Of a DNA stretch of 33,126 bases, positions 9,219 to 18,050 are shown piece by piece. The notes below the pieces were generated by a model that did not search any database, was not told the origin of the DNA, and saw nothing but the letters and a program-made list of their open reading frames with translations. The stretch covers positions 1-33,126 of the forward strand of contig CANHBA010000002.1 of NCBI GenBank assembly GCA_947458985.1, read 5' to 3'. This DNA comes from Flavobacteriales bacterium (GTDB lineage Bacteria; Bacteroidota; Bacteroidia; Flavobacteriales_D; Crocinitomicaceae). How positions within the stretch are numbered: the first letter of the stretch is position 1; each line of letters starts with the position of its first letter. The position numbers and the translations under genes were made by a program.

Positions 9219-10673
9219 ATGGAACAAACGCTTAGAGATCGCTATGAGGTCGTCATCGGACTCGAGGTCCATGCGCAATTACTGACGCACACCAAAGCTT
9301 ATTCATCGGATCTCAATTCGTACGGATCAGCGCCAAATACAAACATTAGTGCTATTACGCTCGGGCACCCAGGCACCTTACCTGTCATGAACCGCAAAAC
9401 CATAGATTTTGCCATTCGACTCGGCATTGCCTGCGGTTGTGAAATTGCACCGCAACAGCACTTTGCGCGCAAAAACTATTTCTACCCCGATCTTCCAAAA
9501 GGTTACCAAATTACCCAAGATACCACCCCTATTTGTACAGGTGGGCAAATCCTGATTCGCACCGAAGACGGCGCTCAGAAATCTATCGGCATCACGCGTA
9601 TTCACATGGAAGAAGATGCAGGTAAAAGCATCCATGACGTTGACGTATACGATACACTCGTCGACCTCAACCGCGCTGGCACCCCACTTTTAGAAATTGT
9701 ATCAGAACCAGACCTCCGCTCTTCTTCGGAAGCTTACAACTACCTCACGGAGGTACGCAAACTACTGCGCTACCTCGATATCTGCGATGGAAATATGGAG
9801 GAAGGATCCATGCGCTGCGACGCCAACGTTTCAGTACGCCTCGTCGGAGCCAAAGATTTCGGCACCAAAGTAGAGGTCAAGAACATGAACTCTATTCGAA
9901 ATGTGCAACGCGCAATTGAATTTGAAATCACACGTCAAATTGAAGCTTTAGAAAACGGCGAAGCACTGACGCAAGAAACACGTGCTTTCGATGCATTAAA
10001 GGGCATTACTATTTCCATGCGTACCAAAGAGGCGGCCAACGATTACCGTTATTTCCCTGAACCCGACCTCCCTCCAATTACAGTCACTACAGCGCAAATT
10101 GCAGCTATTTCCGAAGATATGCCTGCGCTTCCGCACGCACTTTTTGAACGCTATACCCAAATCTACGGCCTTAGCGATTACGACGCCTACAACATCACCG
10201 ATCAAAAAGGACTCGCGTTGTATTACGAAGCGCTCATTGGTTTTACCAAAAACTACAAAGCTGCAGCCAATTGGCTCATGGGCGACATCAAATCCTACCT
10301 CAATGAGCAAGGAATTGATATCTCTACCTTCCCTATCGGAGCCCAACGTATTGCAGCCCTAATTGAACTGATCGATCAAGGCAAAATCTCGAATTCTATT
10401 GCGGCCCAAAGATTGTTTCCAGCGCTATTTGAAAGCACAGAAACGCCTTTAGAAATTGCAGAAAGACTCAATCTGATCCAAAGTTCGGATAGTTCTGTCA
10501 TTGAAGGCTTCATCGCTCAGGTCATCGAACAAAATTCCGCAGAGGTTGAACGCTACCGCAACGGCGAAAAACAACTGATTGGCTTCTTTATGGGGCAACT
10601 CATGAAAGTTTCTGGTGGCAAAGCTGATCCAAAGGCCTCCAATGCTATCTTGCGTCAAAAACTAGAAGCCTAA
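9219..10673 (+). CDS. gatB: Asp-tRNA(Asn)/Glu-tRNA(Gln) amidotransferase subunit B
   Basis: VIGLEVHAQL, HPGTLPVMN, KNYFYPDLPKGYQI, RCDANVSVR, NDYRYFPEPDLPP. Confidence 0.98.
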   Translation: MEQTLRDRYEVVIGLEVHAQLLTHTKAYSSDLNSYGSAPNTNISAITLGHPGTLPVMNRKTIDFAIRLGIACGCEIAPQQHFARKNYFYPDLPKGYQITQDTTPICTGGQILIRTEDGAQKSIGITRIHMEEDAGKSIHDVDVYDTLVDLNRAGTPLLEIVSEPDLRSSSEAYNYLTEVRKLLRYLDICDGNMEEGSMRCDANVSVRLVGAKDFGTKVEVKNMNSIRNVQRAIEFEITRQIEALENGEALTQETRAFDALKGITISMRTKEAANDYRYFPEPDLPPITVTTAQIAAISEDMPALPHALFERYTQIYGLSDYDAYNITDQKGLALYYEALIGFTKNYKAAANWLMGDIKSYLNEQGIDISTFPIGAQRIAALIELIDQGKISNSIAAQRLFPALFESTETPLEIAERLNLIQSSDSSVIEGFIAQVIEQNSAEVERYRNGEKQLIGFFMGQLMKVSGGKADPKASNAILRQKLEA

Positions 10674-11863
10674 TGAAAAAACAAGCCTGGACCCGCCGTC
10701 AAATTGGTTTAACAGCAGCCGTATTGCTCGTCATACTAGGCGCCATTTGGTGGGTATCGCGCAGCGAGCTCGAAAAAAACGGACTCGAAGAAAATCTTTT
10801 GATTAAAGGTCAAATTACAGGTGCTGGTGGCTTGCAGCTTTTTTTAGAAGCACCAAGCGACCGCGGTGTCATTTCAGTTGCTCAAACCGAAATTGCCGAA
10901 GATGGCAGTTTTGAGCTGCCAGCAAATGTACCTGGCCTTGGCATCTACAACCTGCGCATCTCCGATTTAAACGGCAGCACGCTTTGGCTTCCTTTGCAAC
11001 CCAAAGACGAACTTACTTTGAATTGCAACCTTCAAAATTACAGTTCTCAACCTGGCATCAAAGGCGTGAGCTGGGCACCTACTTTCGCCAAACTCATGAA
11101 GGCCACAACCATTTTTGAAACAACCCAACAAACCCTACAACAAAACACACAGGGTTTGACGCAAGAACAAATCAATGCAGGCTATCAAAATGCTAAAGCT
11201 ACATATGAAAATTTCTGTTCAGCTGCTATCTTACAAGACCTCAGCAGTCCATTGAATATTCTGCTCAGCATGAATTTGCTGCCCACAACTGGCTTCGAAG
11301 ATTGGAATGCTGCGCATCTTCAAACTTTAGAAAAACTGAGTCAGGCCTATGCCAAGTATTATGCAGGGCAAAAAACAAGTGAAAACATGCAAGCACAATA
11401 TGCGCAAATTGAAGACGCGTTTTTTGCTTACACCCAAATGACAAACGGCAGCATGGCTGCTCCAGAAATTACGCTTCCCGACCCTACTGGCAAAACGCGT
11501 TCCTTAAGTTCTTTAAAAGGAAAGTATGTCCTGATAGACTTCTGGGCGTCGTGGTGTGGGCCTTGCAAAAGCGAAATGCCAAATGTTATTGCCGCTTATA
11601 ACAAATACAAGAATAAGGGCTTTACCATTTTTAGTGTGTCACTTGACGAAGACAAAAACGAGTGGCTAAAAGGCATCAAAACATTTGGCATGCCTTGGCC
11701 AGACCAAGTCAACGAACAATTAGGTTGGAAATCGCAACTCCCTCAATTGTATCAATTTGATGGCATTCCGTATACTGTTCTTCTGAATCCAGAAGGAAAA
11801 ATCATCGGCACCAACCTCCGCGGTCAAAAATTACAAGATAAACTGGCTCAAATCTTTCGATAA
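10673..11863 (+). CDS. TlpA-like thiol-disulfide oxidoreductase, membrane-anchored
   Basis: N-terminal TM, DUF4369-like beta region, C-terminal thioredoxin fold with DFWASWCGPCKSEMP. Confidence 0.9.
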   Translation: MKKQAWTRRQIGLTAAVLLVILGAIWWVSRSELEKNGLEENLLIKGQITGAGGLQLFLEAPSDRGVISVAQTEIAEDGSFELPANVPGLGIYNLRISDLNGSTLWLPLQPKDELTLNCNLQNYSSQPGIKGVSWAPTFAKLMKATTIFETTQQTLQQNTQGLTQEQINAGYQNAKATYENFCSAAILQDLSSPLNILLSMNLLPTTGFEDWNAAHLQTLEKLSQAYAKYYAGQKTSENMQAQYAQIEDAFFAYTQMTNGSMAAPEITLPDPTGKTRSLSSLKGKYVLIDFWASWCGPCKSEMPNVIAAYNKYKNKGFTIFSVSLDEDKNEWLKGIKTFGMPWPDQVNEQLGWKSQLPQLYQFDGIPYTVLLNPEGKIIGTNLRGQKLQDKLAQIFR

Positions 11864-11864
11864 C

Positions 11865-12971
11865 ATGAAACTACGCTTTACCTTCTTTTTACTGTTTCCT
11901 TTGTTTTGTTTGGGTCAAGGCCAACCATTTAAAGTGAGTGGGCAAATATTTTCGAGTGGCGTAGATTCCGTATACCTATCACAGCAATTTGGCAGTACTT
12001 TCAAAAATTATTACGCAAGCCCCATAAGTGCAAAAGGTAATTTTGAACTCAAAGGCATACTTGCTGGGCCCGACTACTATATTTTGCGCGTTGGCCAAAA
12101 CAACCTCAACCTTGTAATCCGAGACTCCACACCCATTCAAATCTTCGGAGATGGCCGAAATTTACTGCAATTCTGCAACTTTGTCAATGCGGAAGAATCC
12201 AGACAAATGCACGAATACGTAGTTTTGAATTCAAATTGGCGGGCCAAAGCTGACTCCGCCCTAAATGCCATCAAGCTAGATGCCACCAAAGAAGCGCAAA
12301 TCAATGCTTACATGACCCAAGAATACAGTCAATTTCAGACTGCATTGCAAAGTTTTGTCGGCATGTATTCCAACTCAGCTGCGCTCATTTTACCGCTCAG
12401 CGGCATCCAGATTGATCAAGATTTTGAATCTTACGAAAAATTAATTGTTCCGCTCTACCAAAGCTTCAATCAGAGTGCTATTGTGCAAAATCTCTACAAT
12501 AATTATTTAGCAACCAAGCAAGCAAAAGATGCCGCTAACCCTTTTGCTCGTGGCAAATTGGTGCCTGATTTCGAAGAATTGCGCACCGATGGCAAGAAGA
12601 AAATGAAATTATCAGACCTCCAAGGGCAAGTTGTTTTGCTAGACTTCTGGGCTTCTTGGTGTGGCCCTTGCAGGGCAGAAAACCCAAATGTGGTCAAGAA
12701 CTACCAAAAATATAAAGATGCAGGCTTCACCGTCATGAGTGTTTCTCTTGACTCCAACAAAGACAAATGGTTGGCCGCAATTGCTGCAGACCAACTCAGT
12801 TGGCCCAACCACGTCAGTGACCTCGGTGGCTGGAAAAGTAAAGTGGCACAACAATACGGCGTCAATTCGATTCCCTTTACCATTTTGCTTGACAAAGAAG
12901 GCCGCGTCATTGCAACGAATTTAAGAGGTGCCGCCCTCGAGCAAACACTGCAGCAAATTTTTGGTTTTTGA
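11865..12971 (+). CDS. TlpA-like thiol-disulfide oxidoreductase, secreted paralog
   Basis: Signal peptide MKLRFTFFLLFPLFCLGQ; DUF4369-like N-domain; DFWASWCGPCRAENP. Confidence 0.9.
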   Translation: MKLRFTFFLLFPLFCLGQGQPFKVSGQIFSSGVDSVYLSQQFGSTFKNYYASPISAKGNFELKGILAGPDYYILRVGQNNLNLVIRDSTPIQIFGDGRNLLQFCNFVNAEESRQMHEYVVLNSNWRAKADSALNAIKLDATKEAQINAYMTQEYSQFQTALQSFVGMYSNSAALILPLSGIQIDQDFESYEKLIVPLYQSFNQSAIVQNLYNNYLATKQAKDAANPFARGKLVPDFEELRTDGKKKMKLSDLQGQVVLLDFWASWCGPCRAENPNVVKNYQKYKDAGFTVMSVSLDSNKDKWLAAIAADQLSWPNHVSDLGGWKSKVAQQYGVNSIPFTILLDKEGRVIATNLRGAALEQTLQQIFGF

Positions 12972-13750
12972 TGGCCCTCGATGGTAAATACCTCTACTTT
13001 GCCTCTGATTTACATTTAGGGGCGCCAAACGCGGTCAATAGTGCCGCAAGGGAAAAAGCTTTTATTGCTTGGCTCGACCATATTCGCCCTAATGCAAAAG
13101 CTATTTTTTTACTTGGCGATGTATTTGATTTTTGGTACGAATACAAAACTGTTGTGCCTAAAGGCTATACCCGTCTTTTGGGCAAATTAGCAGAACTTAC
13201 AGACGCAGGCATTGAAATACACTTTTTTAAAGGGAACCACGATATGTGGGTATTTGACTACTTCGAAAAAGAGCTCGGCATGCGCATCCATAGCAACGAA
13301 TACACTTTTGAACACGCCGGCAAACAATTTTATCTTCACCACGGCGACGGTCTAGGCCCGGGTGATTACAAATACAAGTTCCTGAAGCAATTTTTTAGAA
13401 GCACGCTTTGCCAGTGGCTTTTTGCACGTTTGCATCCAAATTTTGGCATACAGTTAGCCAGTTTGCTATCGAGAAGAAGCCGTGCCAATGGCGGCGCAAA
13501 AGACGCTATTTACAATGGCCCGAATGAAGAATGGCTCTATGCCTATGTGCAGCAAATGGAACAAAAGCAACACCACGACTACTATCTTTTTGGACATCGC
13601 CACTTGCCGCTCTACCTACCCAACCAACAAGCGCTTTATGTCAATACCGGCGATTGGATAAAATACCAAACTTTTGCCCGCTTCGACAACCAACAACTCG
13701 AGCTTTTACAATGGTCTGACCACCAAGTTTTACCTTACAATGCCGACTGA
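12971..13750 (+). CDS. lpxH: UDP-2,3-diacylglucosamine diphosphatase-like metallophosphoesterase
   Basis: FASDLHLG, LLGDVFDFW, KGNHDMW, HHGDG, FGHRH metallophosphatase motifs. TGATG junction with the upstream gene. Confidence 0.85.
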   Translation: MALDGKYLYFASDLHLGAPNAVNSAAREKAFIAWLDHIRPNAKAIFLLGDVFDFWYEYKTVVPKGYTRLLGKLAELTDAGIEIHFFKGNHDMWVFDYFEKELGMRIHSNEYTFEHAGKQFYLHHGDGLGPGDYKYKFLKQFFRSTLCQWLFARLHPNFGIQLASLLSRRSRANGGAKDAIYNGPNEEWLYAYVQQMEQKQHHDYYLFGHRHLPLYLPNQQALYVNTGDWIKYQTFARFDNQQLELLQWSDHQVLPYNAD

Positions 13751-14180
13751 AATCATAAGATCTTGGACAAACATTAGGCTAGAAGATCTCCATTCAATAG
13801 CCAAAGAAATTTGGACCTCACTTCCCCAACACCATTTAGTTGCGCTAGATGCCGAAATGGGCAGCGGCAAAACTACCTTAGTGTGCGCACTTCTACAAGA
13901 AGCAGAAATCGGACATTTTGAAGGTTCGCCAACCTTCGCAATTGTTCAAGCTTATGAGAGTCCATCGAAGGGTCCAATATATCACCTAGACTGCTATCGC
14001 ATTGAAAATGAAAATGAACTCCTGAACTTAGGTTTGGAAGAACTCCTAGATTCCAAAGCTTATTTTTTCATAGAATGGCCGCAAAAAATCGAAACAATTC
14101 TTCCAAAACCCCACTTTAGACTGTATATTCGTATTGAATCTGACCTAAGTCGAGAAATCACGCTGCACTATGACTACTGA
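13740..14180 (+). CDS. tsaE: tRNA threonylcarbamoyladenosine biosynthesis ATPase TsaE
   Basis: Walker A AEMGSGKTTLV, EGSPTFAIVQAY, IYHLDCYRI, FIEWPQKI. Confidence 0.95.
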   Translation: MPTEIIRSWTNIRLEDLHSIAKEIWTSLPQHHLVALDAEMGSGKTTLVCALLQEAEIGHFEGSPTFAIVQAYESPSKGPIYHLDCYRIENENELLNLGLEELLDSKAYFFIEWPQKIETILPKPHFRLYIRIESDLSREITLHYDY

Positions 14181-15390
14181 TCCACATTTGCTCAAAACGT
14201 TAATCCAACAAGGTGCACTCTTACCCAAAGAGGATTTACTTGAAGTCCGTCGCAAAAAAGGGAATCTCCTGATTGGCATTCCAAAAGAAACCTCTTTTCA
14301 AGAAAGAAGAGTTGCTTTAGTGCCAGAAGCAGTAAGCTTATTGGTGGCCAATGGGCATCAGGTACTACTCGAAACCAACGCCGGCGAAGGCGCACATTTC
14401 ACCGACAACGAATACAGCGAGGCAGGTGCACAAATCATTTATGACCGCAAGGCAATTTATCAATCAGATATCATTTTAAAGGTAGCGCCCCCATCAGAGG
14501 AAGAAATTGCCTACATGCCAGGCAATCAAACTTTTATATCTGCACTGCAATTAGCTACACAACCTAAAGAAATCTTACAGCAACTTAGTGCTAAAAAAAT
14601 AACAGCCATCGCCTGGGACTACATCCGCGACGAAGAAGGTGTTTTTTCCATTGTGCGGACCATGAGCGAAATCGCCGGAACAACATCCGTACTGGTTGCA
14701 GGTGAGCTCCTTTCTTCATTTTCAGAAGGTAAAGGACTCATGCTCGGCGGAATTGCAGGTGTTCAACCAACTGAAATTGTGGTGCTTGGTGCCGGTACCG
14801 TTGGAGAATTTGCCACCCGTGCAGCCTTAGGCTTAGGCGCATCAGTCAAAATTTTTGACAACTCGTTGTCCAGACTCAGACGCCTTCAAAACGACCTCGG
14901 GCAACGCGTTTACACCTCTGTTTTACAGCCCAAAGTATTGGCCAAAGCTGTCAAAAGAGCCGATGTCGTTATTGGTGCCTTGCGTTCCACAATTGGCAGA
15001 ACGCCTTGTGTGGTGACAGAAGAAATGATCTCTCAAATGAAACCAGGCTCAGTTGTGCTCGACGTCAGTATTGATCAAGGAGGTTGCATTGAAACATCGC
15101 GCATCACCAACCACAGCGAACCCACGTTCGTCAAGCACGAAGTAACACACTATTGCGTACCCAATATTGCTTCTAGGGTCTCGAGAACCGCCTCTTTTGC
15201 GCTTTCCAACACACTTTCTCCTTTGCTTTTGGAAATGGGTGAACGCGGAGGAGTTCCAGACCTCATTCGCAGCCATCCTGGTTTCCGAAATGGCGTGTAT
15301 ATGTTCAGAGGGATACTCACCAATGAAGTATTAGGAAAGGTTTTCGACCTCAAATACAAAGACATTCACCTCATTCTACCCGGCATCTGA
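14170..15390 (+). CDS. ald: Alanine dehydrogenase
   Basis: IGIPKETSFQERRVALVPEAV, VVLGAGTVGEFATRAALGLGASVKIFDNS, SVVLDVSIDQGGCIETS. Confidence 0.93.
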   Translation: MTTDPHLLKTLIQQGALLPKEDLLEVRRKKGNLLIGIPKETSFQERRVALVPEAVSLLVANGHQVLLETNAGEGAHFTDNEYSEAGAQIIYDRKAIYQSDIILKVAPPSEEEIAYMPGNQTFISALQLATQPKEILQQLSAKKITAIAWDYIRDEEGVFSIVRTMSEIAGTTSVLVAGELLSSFSEGKGLMLGGIAGVQPTEIVVLGAGTVGEFATRAALGLGASVKIFDNSLSRLRRLQNDLGQRVYTSVLQPKVLAKAVKRADVVIGALRSTIGRTPCVVTEEMISQMKPGSVVLDVSIDQGGCIETSRITNHSEPTFVKHEVTHYCVPNIASRVSRTASFALSNTLSPLLLEMGERGGVPDLIRSHPGFRNGVYMFRGILTNEVLGKVFDLKYKDIHLILPGI

Positions 15391-15842
15391 TGTCACTTCT
15401 GCGTCCCTTAAATTTGCCAAAGGCTCCATTGAAATTAAGCAGCCGTGCGGGACGTGTCTATGTCAATTGCTTAGTTCGTAAAAAACAAATTATCCTGACG
15501 CCAGAAGAATGGGTCAGGCAGCACCTGATTGCCTTTTTGCACCTGAACCAGGGTTATCCACTTGAAAAAATAGCCGTAGAAAAACAAATTCAGTACGACG
15601 GGTTTACGCGGCGCTGGGATATCGTTATTTACAACGCAGCATTTCAGCCCGATGTATTGGTGGAATGCAAAGCCCCAGAAATAAAACTCACCCATGAAGT
15701 TTTCATGCAGATTTCTACGTATCAACAAAAACTTGGCGCCAATTGCCTGATCTTAAGCAATGGCGATACGCATCTGGTGTACGGAATTGATGTCAAGGAG
15801 AAACAGCTCCTTGCAATGGAGCACTTTCCGAAGCACAATTAA
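15390..15842 (+). CDS. Orphan type I restriction HsdR N-terminal-like nuclease-fold domain protein
   Basis: RKKQIILTPEEWVRQHLIAFL...YDGFTRRWDIVIYNAAFQPDVLVECKAPEIKLT: PD-(D/E)xK-like D...ExK pattern; stand-alone 150 aa. Confidence 0.8.
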   Translation: MSLLRPLNLPKAPLKLSSRAGRVYVNCLVRKKQIILTPEEWVRQHLIAFLHLNQGYPLEKIAVEKQIQYDGFTRRWDIVIYNAAFQPDVLVECKAPEIKLTHEVFMQISTYQQKLGANCLILSNGDTHLVYGIDVKEKQLLAMEHFPKHN

Positions 15843-15858
15843 GTGCCTCCACTTAATT
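15837..15858. terminator. Candidate bidirectional terminator hairpin between convergent genes
   Basis: AATTAAGTG-CCTC-CACTTAATT perfect 9-bp inverted repeat followed by TT. Confidence 0.55.
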
Positions 15859-16404
15859 TTGTATAAAATTGAGCTCGCCAGCTTTCATGCGCTGGTAGTT
15901 TTTGGATAGATAAGCCAGTTGAATGCGAAACAAATCAAAAGCCTCTTCAGTTTCCGGACTGATCTCTTGTTTTTTCATTTTGAGTTGCAACTTCATGAAC
16001 ATGGCGTGTAAGAGTCCTTCGATGTCGTGTCGGTTGGCCATGTTTGACTTCGTTTTAAAGGCCTGAAGTGCTTCGGTTGCTTGGTCGCAGAGCCCTTTGT
16101 ACTTTTCGTCGTTGAGAATGGTGAGCAGGGTGTTGTGCAAATAAATCAATTCGAGTAGAATTTCCTCCACTTGATCGAGGTGCCCTTCTTTTTGAAGGCC
16201 ACGCTGGCGCATTTCTAGGACAATTTCGTTATACCAAGAAAGCTGATGTTGCAGCTGAGTGGGGTCCGGAAAAGCCGGTGCTAAAAGCTCGTTTTCTAAG
16301 CGAGTGATATCGAGGTCGATGGTGCGAACAAGTGCTTCTATTTGAAAAATATAGAGTAAATATTCGGCAACATTTTCATGTTGTAAATTTGGATTGGGAC
16401 GCAT
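15853..16404 (-). CDS. Conserved hypothetical protein, mostly alpha-helical
   Basis: 183-aa uninterrupted ORF, helix-rich, heads into the same operon as the next two minus-strand genes. Confidence 0.7.
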   Translation of the reverse strand: MRPNPNLQHENVAEYLLYIFQIEALVRTIDLDITRLENELLAPAFPDPTQLQHQLSWYNEIVLEMRQRGLQKEGHLDQVEEILLELIYLHNTLLTILNDEKYKGLCDQATEALQAFKTKSNMANRHDIEGLLHAMFMKLQLKMKKQEISPETEEAFDLFRIQLAYLSKNYQRMKAGELNFIQN

Positions 16405-16409
16405 CTGAA

Positions 16410-16997
16410 TTAAAGTTCTTTTTCGATCTGACTTTGATTTTCATTCAAGAAGTTAATAAATGCTTTGGTGACATCCATTTCTTTATTGATGTAATTGATT
16501 TGACCTCCTTGCCCTTGGATAAGGAGCAGGTCGATGTGGTGTTTCTCACAGTATTTTTTGCCCCACAATTCTACTTTTTTATTGATCGCCTCTAAAGATT
16601 TCATGGTTTGTTCTTCTATGCGCTGCCCTTCGGTTTGCTGGTATTGCATTAATTCATTTTGCATTTGCTGTGCCTTTTGCTGAACCATTGCAATTTCGTT
16701 TTGCGACAACAAGCCAGAACGGGCTTCTTGATCTTTTTTAATGATATAATCTTCGTAAACCTTATTGCGTTTTTTGAGTTCCGTCTCAAAGCGCTTTTGA
16801 ATTTTTTCTGCAGTAGCTTCTTCGCGCTTGAAATAATCAAAGTATTTCTTGACGCTGTCGTTTGCATAATAAGCGATTTTGAGCCCATCTAAACGCGTTG
16901 TAGGAACTTTTGGAGTGGAGTCTTTCTTTTCGGGTTCAGGTGACGAACAAGCCGTAATAATGCACAAAAGAAGGAGTGAAAACAAAGATTTAGTCAT
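16410..16997 (-). CDS. OmpH/Skp-like periplasmic lipoprotein
   Basis: Lipobox-like ITACSS after a signal peptide; coiled-coil region QEARSGLLSQNEIAMVQQKAQQMQNELMQYQQ and INKKVELWGKKYCEKHHIDLLL typical of Skp/OmpH. Confidence 0.78.
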   Translation of the reverse strand: MTKSLFSLLLLCIITACSSPEPEKKDSTPKVPTTRLDGLKIAYYANDSVKKYFDYFKREEATAEKIQKRFETELKKRNKVYEDYIIKKDQEARSGLLSQNEIAMVQQKAQQMQNELMQYQQTEGQRIEEQTMKSLEAINKKVELWGKKYCEKHHIDLLLIQGQGGQINYINKEMDVTKAFINFLNENQSQIEKEL

Positions 16998-17238
16998 GGT
17001 GCAAGGGTTTTAAAAGTTGTAGCCAGCGTTCGCGCATGCGGATAAAATCTTGTAAGCATGCGGAATAAAAGGCTGGGCTTAAATATTGTTCAAGTTGTTG
17101 GATATCAGCAATATTGGCTACGGGAACTTTGAAATGTTGTTCGTAGTCGTCTAGTGTGATGCTGAGCATATATTTGTCGTTGTACTGATGAAGCGAGACT
17201 AAAAAATGCTCGTGTGGAATTTGACGGACCAATCGCAT
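16990..17238 (-). CDS. Small conserved hypothetical protein
   Basis: 82 aa from the internal ATG at 17238 (MRLVRQIPHEHFLVSL...), preceded by a perfect TAnnTTTG box and overlapping the OmpH-like gene by 8 nt (ATGACTAA). Confidence 0.7.
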   Translation of the reverse strand: MRLVRQIPHEHFLVSLHQYNDKYMLSITLDDYEQHFKVPVANIADIQQLEQYLSPAFYSACLQDFIRMRERWLQLLKPLHHD

Positions 17239-17242
17239 ATTG

Positions 17243-17250
17243 CAAATATA
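17243..17250 (-). promoter_or_regulatory. -7 box TATATTTG, 4 nt before ATG 17238
   Basis: Minus strand TATATTTGCAATATG. Confidence 0.5.
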
Positions 17251-17397
17251 ATTCTTTTCTAGCAAGGCCCTTGCGAACACTTAATGTGATTCATTGAATA
17301 TTTTTTTTTCAAAAAGTAGGCAGTTTTTCATTTTTATTCTAATTTCGGAGCAAGAACGATAAGTATTTACCTAAATCTGTGTTGTTTAAATTTCATT

Positions 17398-18003
17398 ATG
17401 ACAAGTATTTTTGTTGCAAAACTTGATTTTGGTGTCAGCAATCAGGAGTTGCGCCAACTTTTTGAAAACTACGGAACGGTTTTAAAAGCCACCGTAGCCA
17501 CGGATCGTGAAACTGGTAAGCCAAGAGGTTTTGCCTTTGTTGAAATGGCAGATCGCCCCGAAGCGTTGCGCGCCATAGAAGCATTAGATGGTCATGTCAT
17601 TAATGGTCGTGCATTGGCTGTGAAAGAAGCCGAACAACGCACCGACAACCGACCAAACCCAAGGCCCCCTTACCCACCAAGGGAAAACACCAGCCCAACA
17701 AGAACAACAGACCCATCTGCTGCGCGCACAGAAACGCGTTCCAATGACAGCTTGGACAGCAGTGCTTCTTCTTCGTTTGTGCTTCCAAAAGTTGAACCAC
17801 GCAAAAAAGCCAAAGAAAAAGACCGCAAGGCAGAAGACGACAATCGCAACAAAAAACCAAAAATGGATGCCTACAAAAAAAGCGGCAAGAATCCACGGTT
17901 TTTTGATGACGACGAAGACGACCTCGACGACGATTTGCTCAATTACAAAAGGCCTGACGAAGACGATTTCGACGACGAAGACGAAGACGAAGACGATTTC
18001 TAA
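17398..18003 (+). CDS. RRM-domain RNA-binding protein with acidic C-terminal tail
   Basis: RNP2 IFVAKL, RNP1 KPRGFAFVEM; Lys-rich middle, then RFFDDDEDDLDDDLLNYKRPDEDDFDDEDEDEDDF. Confidence 0.95.
   Translation: MTSIFVAKLDFGVSNQELRQLFENYGTVLKATVATDRETGKPRGFAFVEMADRPEALRAIEALDGHVINGRALAVKEAEQRTDNRPNPRPPYPPRENTSPTRTTDPSAARTETRSNDSLDSSASSSFVLPKVEPRKKAKEKDRKAEDDNRNKKPKMDAYKKSGKNPRFFDDDEDDLDDDLLNYKRPDEDDFDDEDEDEDDF
17905..18000 (+). repeat. GAC/GAA-rich triplet repeat encoding Asp/Glu tail
   Basis: gatgacgacgaagacgacctcgacgacgat...gacgaagacgaagacgaagacgat. Confidence 0.8.
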
Positions 18004-18036
18004 ATTTTTCTGGGTTCAAAATTCAGCGATTACGCT

Positions 18037-18044
18037 TAACTTTG
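18037..18044 (+). promoter_or_regulatory. -7 box TAACTTTG, 6 nt before CCA-transferase ATG
   Basis: TAACTTTGCGCCCCATG. Confidence 0.55.
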
Positions 18045-18050
18045 CGCCCC

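Noticed and set aside
7395-13750. Dedicated lipid A cluster from lpxK and the lpxH-like gene
   Set aside because: They are separated by unrelated genes (PNP, gatB, two TlpA-like), so this is only loose proximity within a long same-strand gene run.
15390-15842. Restriction-modification or defence system
   Set aside because: Only a stand-alone HsdR_N-like domain; no methylase, specificity, helicase, toxin or other defence genes nearby.
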